This document shows, piece after piece, positions 1 through 5,275 of a stretch of DNA of 7,190 bases. The stretch spans positions 1 through 7,190 of the forward strand of contig JAKSCN010000679.1 in NCBI GenBank assembly GCA_022360595.1. The letters run 5' to 3'. Source of the DNA: Chromatiales bacterium (lineage in GTDB: Bacteria; Pseudomonadota; Gammaproteobacteria; Chromatiales; Chromatiaceae). Numbering within the stretch: the first letter of the stretch is position 1; the number at the start of each line of letters is the position of its first letter. The position numbers were made by a program, and so were the translations under genes. The notes beneath the pieces were generated by a model that was given only the letters and a program-made list of their open reading frames with translations, did no database searches and was not told where the DNA came from.

Positions 1-752
1 TTGTCTGTGTATTGTTTCAGGTAATTCCAGTCAGCAAGATCTTCGTAAAAGAGTACATGCATGACCGCACAAGCGAGAGCGCCGTCTGTACCGGGTTGTA
101 ACATTAAGTGTATATCGGCTTTTTCAGCAGTTTTTGTGCGATAGGGATCGACCACCACCAGTGTGGCATTCTGCTGTTTTTTGGCCTTGGCGGTGTGGCT
201 CATCACATTGACTTGGGTTGCAACCGCGTTACAGCCCCAAATAACGATCAGGTCACTGTCGGCTATCTCGCGAGGATCTGTTCCCCAGAGGGCACCCGTG
301 CCCGCCATCCAGCCAGCATAGCCCAGGCCAGTGCAGATAGTGTTTTTTTGTCGGGAGTAGCCCATGACATGACGTAATCGGTTGATGCCGTCGCGCTGTA
401 GCTGTCCCATAGTGCCACCGTAGTAATAAGGCCAGATCGATTCTGGGCCGTATTGGTCGGCCAGCTCAATGAACTTTGTTGCAACCTCGTCTAATGCCTG
501 ATTCCAGGTGATAGGGGTAAATTCGCCGCTCCCTTTGGGACCAACTCTTTTTAGTGGCTGGGTGAGTCGATCAGGGTGATGGACGCGTTCGGCATAACGA
601 GAGACCTTGGCGCAGATAGTTCCCAAGGTATAGCTGTTATCGCGGGCACCACGGACTTTGCCAATAGTGTAGTCATCAATGCGTTCGATCTCTAATGAGC
701 AGGCCGAAGGGCAGTCATGTGGACAGGCGCTGGCATGGAAGTTTTCGGGCAT
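1..752 (-). CDS. Molybdopterin (bis-MGD) oxidoreductase, N-terminal part, runs off left edge
   Basis: About 250 residues of the N-terminus are present; the rest lies beyond position 1. The protein opens with the [4Fe-4S] motif of the formate dehydrogenase/nitrate reductase (NapA)/DMSO reductase superfamily: Cys10-x3-Cys14-x3-Cys18-x28-Cys47, followed by Lys49, a residue usually placed between cluster and pterin. Cys140 (in NTICTGLGYAGW) lies where this superfamily has its Cys/Sec/Ser molybdenum ligand, so it is the likely ligand; this is inferred from position. WGCN (172-175), VVVDPYRTKTA (199-209) and QPGTDGALA (219-227) match the MGD-binding segments. No Tat or Sec signal precedes the cluster, so a cytoplasmic enzyme is likely. 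The ATG at 752 has a GTGAG Shine-Dalgarno-like element 7 nt upstream; an in-frame GTG at 764 is the alternative start. Family membership is clear. The substrate (formate, nitrate, sulfur compound or other) cannot be told from this part. It is transcribed divergently from aroA. Confidence 0.9.
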   Translation of the reverse strand, partial: MPENFHASACPHDCPSACSLEIERIDDYTIGKVRGARDNSYTLGTICAKVSRYAERVHHPDRLTQPLKRVGPKGSGEFTPITWNQALDEVATKFIELADQYGPESIWPYYYGGTMGQLQRDGINRLRHVMGYSRQKNTICTGLGYAGWMAGTGALWGTDPREIADSDLIVIWGCNAVATQVNVMSHTAKAKKQQNATLVVVDPYRTKTAEKADIHLMLQPGTDGALACAVMHVLFYEDLADWNYLKQYTD

Positions 753-1007
753 ATCTGAACTCACTTGTTTGGGTGTGCTGTATTGAGCTGCTGAATTGGA
801 TTAGGAACCAGAGCGACAGGTTACTGCTGTTTCCATAGTTAGTAAATTGTTGGTTTGGCTTTAGTGAGATCAAGGCTGTTATATACATGTCATATCGATA
901 TAACCTATTGTTTCTGCATGTGGTTTCTATTTACATATTTCAGTTGAACCGCTAAGCTGTCGAGCTTTTCAAAATAGAATAAAAGCGCACTGATTGCGGG
1001 GTTAGAT
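753..1007. promoter_or_regulatory. Divergent intergenic region between the molybdoenzyme gene and aroA
   Basis: These 255 bp must carry the start signals for both the leftward oxidoreductase and the rightward aroA operon. No convincing two-hexamer promoter is visible. Elements seen are a 10-bp palindrome ATATCGATAT (892-901), an overlapping TATAAC (899-904, one mismatch from the sigma-70 -10 consensus) with no good -35 partner, TTTACA at 930-935, and TAGAAT at 975-980. GGGG at 998-1001 lies 6 nt before the TTG start of aroA and is the probable ribosome binding site. An in-frame TAG at 975-977 rules out a longer aroA product, including a TyrA fusion such as pseudomonads have. Assigning the region a regulatory role rests on its position; no individual element is secure. 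Confidence 0.35.
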
Positions 1008-2336
1008 TTGAGTTCCGAAACCAATATTGTTTTTACTGTGAAACCCGGGGGCAAACTTGTTGGTACTGTTCGTGTACCGGGTGATAAATCCATTTCCCAC
1101 CGTTCTATTATGTTGGGATCACTGGCCGAAGGTGTCACAGAGGTTCAAGGTTTTCTCGAAGGTGAGGATGCATTGGCAACCCTTAACGCTTTCCGCCAGA
1201 TGGGGGTGAGGATCACTGGACCTGAGAATGGGAAGGTGACTATCCATGGCGTGGGAATGCATGGGTTGAAGCAACCGGATCAACCCTTGGATTTGGGGAA
1301 CTCGGGTACTTCGATGCGCTTGCTTTCTGGGTTTTTGGCTGGTCAGGGGTTGGATCTCACTTTGATCGGGGACAGCTCTCTCTCCAGTCGCCCTATGCGT
1401 CGGGTCACTGCGCCGTTAGCCGAAATGGGGGCGCAGATTGAGAGTACTGAGAGTGGTACAGCGCCGCTGCACCTCAAGCCAGTCAAAGAGTTGCGGGGTA
1501 TCGACTACGAGATGCCGGTCGCCAGTGCGCAGGTGAAATCATCGTTGCTGTTGGCTGGGCTCTATGCCGAAGGTGAAACCTGTGTGACTGAACCTGCGCC
1601 TACGCGCGATCACACTGAGCGGATGCTCCAGGGGTTCGGTTATCAGGTTGAACGTACAGGTGGCAAAATCTGCCTGAAGGGCGGTGGAAAGCTGCTGGCT
1701 TGTGATTTGGATGTGCCTGCTGATATCTCGTCCGCAGCCTTCTTTTTGGTGGCGGCTTCTATCGCTGAAGGGTCGGATCTGACCCTGACCCATGTAGGTA
1801 TTAATCCGACCCGTGATGGTGTAATTACTATCTTAAGGCAAATGGGCGCTGATATTGAGGTCTCAAACCGACGAGACGTGGGGGGAGAGCCCGTTGCTGA
1901 TCTGCGGGTACGTTCGGCTAAACTCAAAGGTATTGTGATCCCGGAAGATCAGGTGCCGCTGGCCATCGATGAATTCCCAGCGCTGTTTATTGCAGCCGCC
2001 TGTGCCGAAGGTGAAACAGTTTTAACCGGTGCGGAAGAGCTACGTGTAAAGGAGAGTGACCGTATTCAGGTGATGGCGGATGGCCTGCAGGTGCTGGGGA
2101 TATCGGCTAAACCAACGCCAGATGGTATTCGTATCCAAGGCGGTACTCTGCAAGGTGGACGGGTAAATAGTGAAGGGGATCACCGCATTGCCATGTCATT
2201 TTCTATGGCGGCGCTGTGTGCCCAAGCTACTATTACAATAGATGACTGCGCCAACGTGGATACCTCTTTTCCTGGTTTCGTGGAATTTGCGAGGAAGGTG
2301 GGTCTTACCATTTCAAGCATGGAAGAGACGCAATAA
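1008..2336 (+). CDS. aroA: 3-phosphoshikimate 1-carboxyvinyltransferase (EPSP synthase), class II-like
   Basis: The enzyme joins shikimate 3-phosphate and phosphoenolpyruvate to give EPSP, the sixth step of the shikimate pathway to chorismate, in the cytoplasm. At 442 residues it is full length. Visible family landmarks are GDKSISHR (25-32, Lys27 binds substrates), LGNSGTSMRLL (96-106), RPMRRV (128-133), SAQVK (173-177), RDHTE (200-204), NPTR (266-269), Asp321 in AIDEFPAL (catalytic Asp), LRVKESDR (345-352, catalytic Glu349) and GDHRIAM (390-396). RDHTE, GDKS, SAQVK and NPTR are the motif set of class II EPSP synthases and differ from the E. coli class I forms. However, the glycine of the NSGT loop is retained where the CP4 enzyme has alanine, so inhibitor sensitivity cannot be called. 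The start is TTG: an in-frame stop lies at 975 and the next ATG (codon 35) would remove Lys27. It is the first gene of the aroA-cmk-rpsA-ihfB cluster, and its stop overlaps the cmk start by one base. Confidence 0.97.
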   Translation: MSSETNIVFTVKPGGKLVGTVRVPGDKSISHRSIMLGSLAEGVTEVQGFLEGEDALATLNAFRQMGVRITGPENGKVTIHGVGMHGLKQPDQPLDLGNSGTSMRLLSGFLAGQGLDLTLIGDSSLSSRPMRRVTAPLAEMGAQIESTESGTAPLHLKPVKELRGIDYEMPVASAQVKSSLLLAGLYAEGETCVTEPAPTRDHTERMLQGFGYQVERTGGKICLKGGGKLLACDLDVPADISSAAFFLVAASIAEGSDLTLTHVGINPTRDGVITILRQMGADIEVSNRRDVGGEPVADLRVRSAKLKGIVIPEDQVPLAIDEFPALFIAAACAEGETVLTGAEELRVKESDRIQVMADGLQVLGISAKPTPDGIRIQGGTLQGGRVNSEGDHRIAMSFSMAALCAQATITIDDCANVDTSFPGFVEFARKVGLTISSMEETQ

Positions 2337-3004
2337 TGACACGAGTGGTTACTATCGACGGGCCGAGTGGGTCCGGGAAAGGCACAATAGCTGCTCTTTT
2401 GGCAGAGCGGTTAGGTTGGCACTGCCTGGATAGTGGTGCGCTCTATCGTCTTGTGGGTTTGATTGTTGATCGCGCAGGTATTGGCTTTGAAAAAGGCAAT
2501 AAAATCGCAGAATTGGGAAGAAATATGGATGTTGAGTTTTCTCCGGCCGGCGTCATGTTGGAAGGGGAGGATGTCAGTATAGCCATCCGAACTGAAACTG
2601 CAGGTAACAATGCCTCCAAAGTGGCGGCTATACCTGCGGTTCGTGAGGCTCTGCTGCAGTGGCAGCACGATTATGCTCGGGAGCCGGGGTTGATTGCCGA
2701 TGGTCGTGACATGGGGAGTGTGGTGTTCCCTCAGGCGGAGGTGAAAATTTTCCTTGATGCCAGTGCTGAAGAACGTGCCCAACGACGCTATAAGCAGTTG
2801 AAAGAAAAAGGATTAGATGTTAGTCTTGCCGGTCTCGTTGCAGAGATCGAAGAGCGTGATCAACGTGATCGGAATCGCAGTGTGGCGCCGCTGAAAGCAC
2901 CGGACGGTGCGTTGGTGGTCGATTCGACAGGCCTCAGCATTGAGGAGGTGCTGGCGACAGTTTTGGAGCAGGTACAGTGTACCTTTCCGGATTTGGAAGT
3001 ATAG
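2336..3004 (+). CDS. cmk: Cytidylate kinase (CMP/dCMP kinase)
   Basis: The enzyme phosphorylates CMP and dCMP with ATP to the diphosphates in pyrimidine nucleotide recycling; it is cytoplasmic. The 222 residues match the usual bacterial length of about 225. The P-loop is GPSGSGKGT (9-17), followed by LDSGALYR (31-38) of the nucleotide monophosphate site. DGRDMGSVVFP (122-132) is the family signature, with Ser128 where Thr is common. RDQRDRNRSVAPL (174-186) supplies the arginine-rich lid and CMP-binding region, and Asp196 lies in VVDST. The ATG at 2336 shares its A with the aroA TAA stop, an arrangement typical of translational coupling, and GGAAGAG at 2321-2327 is the ribosome binding site. 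A terminator-like hairpin follows right after the stop, before rpsA. Confidence 0.97.
   Translation: MTRVVTIDGPSGSGKGTIAALLAERLGWHCLDSGALYRLVGLIVDRAGIGFEKGNKIAELGRNMDVEFSPAGVMLEGEDVSIAIRTETAGNNASKVAAIPAVREALLQWQHDYAREPGLIADGRDMGSVVFPQAEVKIFLDASAEERAQRRYKQLKEKGLDVSLAGLVAEIEERDQRDRNRSVAPLKAPDGALVVDSTGLSIEEVLATVLEQVQCTFPDLEV
2970..2984. promoter_or_regulatory. 15-bp perfect dyad at the 3' end of cmk
   Basis: AGGTACA-G-TGTACCT has 7-bp arms around a single central base and lies inside the last codons of cmk, about 115 bp before the rpsA start. Operators for dimeric repressors have this geometry, and rpsA promoters are known to lie within cmk in E. coli, so a regulatory role is conceivable. No regulator is known for it here, and it may be a chance result of codons Gln-Val-Gln-Cys-Thr. 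Confidence 0.2.
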
Positions 3005-3006
3005 GC

Positions 3007-3032
3007 GGCCCTTTTACGAGGGCTATTTTTTT
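3007..3032 (+). terminator. Terminator-like hairpin between cmk and rpsA (possible attenuator)
   Basis: A stem GCCCT/AGGGC (3008-3012 with 3019-3023, plus a G-U pair at 3007/3024) has a 6-nt loop and is followed, after one A, by seven T residues (3026-3032). It has the shape of a rather weak intrinsic terminator. It starts 3 bp after the cmk stop and stands 65 bp before the rpsA ATG. Transcripts that serve rpsA from any promoter within or before cmk must pass it, so partial termination would lower rpsA output relative to aroA-cmk. Its strength is not known. Confidence 0.5.
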
Positions 3033-3044
3033 AACTTTAACCAA

Positions 3045-3088
3045 TGGGACAGCTTGCTGTTCCAAGGATCGACGGAGTCGATCCAGGA
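3045..3088 (+). promoter_or_regulatory. Structured rpsA translation-initiation leader (two hairpins, GGA triloop)
   Basis: Two adjacent hairpins fill the leader. The first pairs 3045-3052 with 3057-3064 (8 bp, one G-U pair, loop CTTG). The second is a perfect 8-bp stem GGATCGAC/GTCGATCC (3066-3073 with 3077-3084) closed on a GGA triloop. AGGA at 3085-3088 follows directly, 9 nt before the rpsA ATG. In gammaproteobacteria the rpsA initiation region is known to fold into hairpins exposing GGA triplets that act together in place of a strong Shine-Dalgarno, and free S1 represses its own translation there. The three GGA triplets here (3066, 3074, 3086) fit that model. Autoregulation in this organism is inferred from the structure. 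Confidence 0.7.
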
Positions 3089-3097
3089 TTTTTTCTC

Positions 3098-4768
3098 ATG
3101 ACCGAAAGCTTTGCGGAACTTTTTGAAGAGAGTATTGCGAATACTCAACTGCGCTCAGGCGCAATCGTGATCGGCACCGTAGTCGATATCACAAACGATT
3201 CAGTGATTGTTAACGCTGGATTGAAATCTGAGGGTGTTATCCCTAAAAGCCAGTTTTTGAATATGGACGGTGAGGTTGAAGTCGCCGTTGGAGATCAGGT
3301 TGAAGTAGCGCTGGATACCGTAGAAGACGGTTTCGGTGCGACTCGTCTGTCTCGCGAAAAAGCCAAACGTCATCAGGCGTGGCAGGTTCTGGAAAAGGCT
3401 TTTGAGGCTGAAGAGACTGTTGTTGGCCGCATCAACGGCAAGGTAAAAGGTGGTTTCACCGTCGAGCTTGGTGAAATTCGTGCATTCCTGCCAGGTTCAC
3501 TGGTTGATGTGCGTCCCGTTCGCGACACCACTTACCTGGAAGGCAAAGATCTTGAATTCAAGGTCATCAAGCTGGATCGCCGTCGCAACAACGTTGTTGT
3601 TTCTCGCCGTGCTGTGGTTGAAACCGAGTACAGCGCAGAACGCGAGCAGCTGCTTGAGTCTCTGCAGGAAGGTCAGGAAGTTAAAGGTATTGTCAAAAAC
3701 CTCACAGACTACGGTGCTTTCGTGGATCTGGGTGGTATTGATGGTCTGTTGCACATCACCGATATGGCATGGAAGCGTGTTAAGCATCCTTCTGAGGTCG
3801 TTGAAATTGGTGATGAAATCCAGGTTAAGGTTCTTAAGTTCGACCGTGAGAAGCAGCGCGTTTCTCTGGGTCTGAAGCAGATGGGTGATGATCCATGGGT
3901 CAACCTGATGCGTCGTTACCCAGAAGGCACCCGCCTGTTCGGTAACATTACCAACTTGGCTGACTACGGCTGCTTCGTCGAGATCGAAGAGGGTGTGGAA
4001 GGCCTGGTTCACGTCTCTGAAATGGATTGGACCAACAAAAATATCCACCCATCCAAGCTGGTTCAGCTCGGTGATGAAGTTGAAGTTATGGTTCTGGATA
4101 TCGATGAAGAGCGTCGTCGTATCTCTCTCGGCATGAAGCAGTGCCAGCCCAATCCTTGGGAAGAGTTCGCTGAGAACCACAAGAAGGGTGATCACGTCTC
4201 CGGTAAGATCAAATCGATCACCGATTTTGGTATTTTTATCGGTCTGGACGGTGGTATTGACGGTCTGGTTCACCTCTCTGATATCTCTTGGGAAGAGGCG
4301 GGCGAAGAGTCAGTTCGCAACTACAAGAAAGGTCAGGAGTTGGAGACTGTTGTACTGTCTGTCGATCCTGAACGCGAACGTATCTCCCTGGGTGTCAAGC
4401 AGCTTGACAAAGATCCTTTCTCCGCATACCTGGCGGCCAATAGCAAAGGCAGCTTGGTGAAAGGTACTGTCAAAGAGGTTGACGCTAAAGGTGCTGTGAT
4501 CACTCTGGATGAGTCTGTTGAAGGTTATCTGCGTGCTTCCGAGATCTCTCGCGAGCGTGTTGAAGATGCCCGCTCAATCCTGAAAGAGGGTGAAGAGATT
4601 GAAGCCAAGTTTACTGGTGTCGATCGTAAGAACCGCACTATCTCGCTCTCCATCAAAGCGAAGGACGCTGATGAAGAGCAAGCTGCAATCAAGTCTTACT
4701 CCCGAGGCGCTGCCGGCACTGCCACCTTGGGTGACGTGCTCAAAGAGCAGATGGGACAGGGCGAATAA
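3098..4768 (+). CDS. rpsA: 30S ribosomal protein S1
   Basis: S1 binds mRNA on the small ribosomal subunit and helps start translation, mainly on structured or weakly Shine-Dalgarno-bearing messages. The product is 556 residues against 557 in E. coli and is colinear with it, with six S1 (OB-fold) repeats at roughly residues 20-87, 105-171, 190-260, 277-347, 362-434 and 450-520. The first two, which dock on the ribosome, are more diverged; repeats 3-6 show the typical pattern, for example NLTDYGAFVDLGGIDGLLHI and SITDFGIFIGLDGGIDGLVH. MTESFAELFEES is the standard N-terminus, so I take the ATG at 3098 with AGGA 9 nt upstream. An in-frame ATG at 3044 would add 18 residues encoded by the leader hairpins and is rejected. 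The C-terminal tail after residue 525 is the least conserved part. Expression is probably controlled by the leader at 3045-3088. Confidence 0.98.
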   Translation: MTESFAELFEESIANTQLRSGAIVIGTVVDITNDSVIVNAGLKSEGVIPKSQFLNMDGEVEVAVGDQVEVALDTVEDGFGATRLSREKAKRHQAWQVLEKAFEAEETVVGRINGKVKGGFTVELGEIRAFLPGSLVDVRPVRDTTYLEGKDLEFKVIKLDRRRNNVVVSRRAVVETEYSAEREQLLESLQEGQEVKGIVKNLTDYGAFVDLGGIDGLLHITDMAWKRVKHPSEVVEIGDEIQVKVLKFDREKQRVSLGLKQMGDDPWVNLMRRYPEGTRLFGNITNLADYGCFVEIEEGVEGLVHVSEMDWTNKNIHPSKLVQLGDEVEVMVLDIDEERRRISLGMKQCQPNPWEEFAENHKKGDHVSGKIKSITDFGIFIGLDGGIDGLVHLSDISWEEAGEESVRNYKKGQELETVVLSVDPERERISLGVKQLDKDPFSAYLAANSKGSLVKGTVKEVDAKGAVITLDESVEGYLRASEISRERVEDARSILKEGEEIEAKFTGVDRKNRTISLSIKAKDADEEQAAIKSYSRGAAGTATLGDVLKEQMGQGE

Positions 4769-4794
4769 TTACGTAGCCTGATATAGAGCGTGCT

Positions 4795-4818
4795 GCTGGG
4801 GTCATTTATGGCCCCAGC
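4795..4818 (+). other. Strong hairpin between rpsA and ihfB, no T-tract
   Basis: GCTGGGGTCA (4795-4804) pairs with TGGCCCCAGC (4809-4818) in a 10-bp stem with one T-G wobble and the 4-nt loop TTTA. The next bases are TAATTAGCGGAG, so there is no run of T and it is not a standard intrinsic terminator. It sits between the rpsA stop and the ihfB ribosome binding site (GGAG at 4827-4830). It could stabilise the 3' end of processed rpsA mRNA or mark a cleavage point that separates the highly expressed rpsA message from ihfB; both roles are inferred. Confidence 0.5.
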
Positions 4819-4841
4819 TAATTAGCGGAGTAAATAAAAGA

Positions 4842-5144
4842 ATGACAAAATCTGAGTTGATTGACGTCATCGCTAAAGAGCAGAGCCACCTTGCCTATAG
4901 AGATATAGAGCTGGCGGTTAAGTGTATGCTCGAGCAGATGAGTCAAGCGCTCGCATCTGGTGAGCGTATTGAAATTCGTGGATTTGGTAGTTTTTCTTTA
5001 CATTACCGCCCACCTCGTCAGGGGCGTAATCCCAAAACTGGTGAATCGGTAGCACTGACTGGCAAGTACGTGCCCCATTTCAAACCAGGCAAAGAACTGC
5101 GTGACCGGGTCAACAACGGTTTAAATGCAGATGGAAATGGCTGA
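4842..5144 (+). CDS. ihfB: Integration host factor subunit beta
   Basis: IHF-beta pairs with IHF-alpha (gene not in this window) to form the heterodimer that bends DNA by more than 160 degrees in replication, recombination and sigma-54 promoter activation. The 100-residue product is a single HU/IHF domain: helices up to about residue 38, then the beta-arm region. ERIEIRGFGSFSLHYR (41-56) and GRNPKTG (61-67) match E. coli IHF-beta almost exactly, including Glu44 and Arg46, which are involved in sequence recognition, and the intercalating Pro64. GKYVPHFKPGKELRDRVN near the end separates it from HU. The C-terminal tail is about six residues longer than in E. coli. The likely ribosome binding site is GGAG at 4827-4830, 11 nt from the ATG, a somewhat long spacing. 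It is the last gene of the aroA-cmk-rpsA-ihfB cluster. Confidence 0.97.
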   Translation: MTKSELIDVIAKEQSHLAYRDIELAVKCMLEQMSQALASGERIEIRGFGSFSLHYRPPRQGRNPKTGESVALTGKYVPHFKPGKELRDRVNNGLNADGNG

Positions 5145-5165
5145 TTAATCAGTACAGTTATTGTG

Positions 5166-5212
5166 ATTTCGCCGTTTTGCTGAGTTTTAAACGGCGAAAT
5201 TCTCTCTATATA
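5166..5212 (+). terminator. Probable terminator of the aroA-cmk-rpsA-ihfB operon
   Basis: A perfect 12-bp stem ATTTCGCCGTTT/AAACGGCGAAAT (5166-5177 with 5189-5200) with an 11-nt loop begins 21 bp after the ihfB stop. It is followed by a pyrimidine-rich TCTCTCTATATAT in place of an uninterrupted T-run, so release may be less efficient than at a textbook site. Its place between ihfB and pabB supports an operon boundary. Confidence 0.65.
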
Positions 5213-5275
5213 TCTATACTTAGATCTTCCTGATCACCGAGATCTCACAGGCCGTTCTGGCCGTCTATCCCTTGA
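5213..5275 (+). promoter_or_regulatory. Short leader upstream of pabB
   Basis: This is the only space left for a pabB promoter if the hairpin before it terminates. TATACT (5215-5220) is one mismatch from the -10 consensus but has no recognisable -35 at the right distance. An AGATCT repeat pair (5222-5227 and 5240-5245, each self-complementary) and GGCC/GGCC (5250-5253 and 5259-5262) could form small hairpins. No purine-rich Shine-Dalgarno precedes the pabB ATG. Confidence 0.25.

Noticed and set aside
3044..3097. An upstream in-frame ATG that would lengthen S1 by 18 residues.
   Set aside because: The extension is encoded by the two leader hairpins, has no ribosome binding site, and known S1 proteins start at MTESFAELFEES, which is the ATG at 3098.
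3497..4273. A 258-codon open frame on the strand opposite rpsA.
   Set aside because: It lies entirely inside the well-supported S1 gene. Long antisense frames arise from the strong codon bias of ribosomal protein genes; it has no domain logic of its own.
4404..4432. A perfect TTGACA within rpsA, as a possible internal promoter for ihfB.
   Set aside because: No acceptable -10 follows at 16-18 bp (TACCTG at best), and the hexamer encodes conserved S1 residues.
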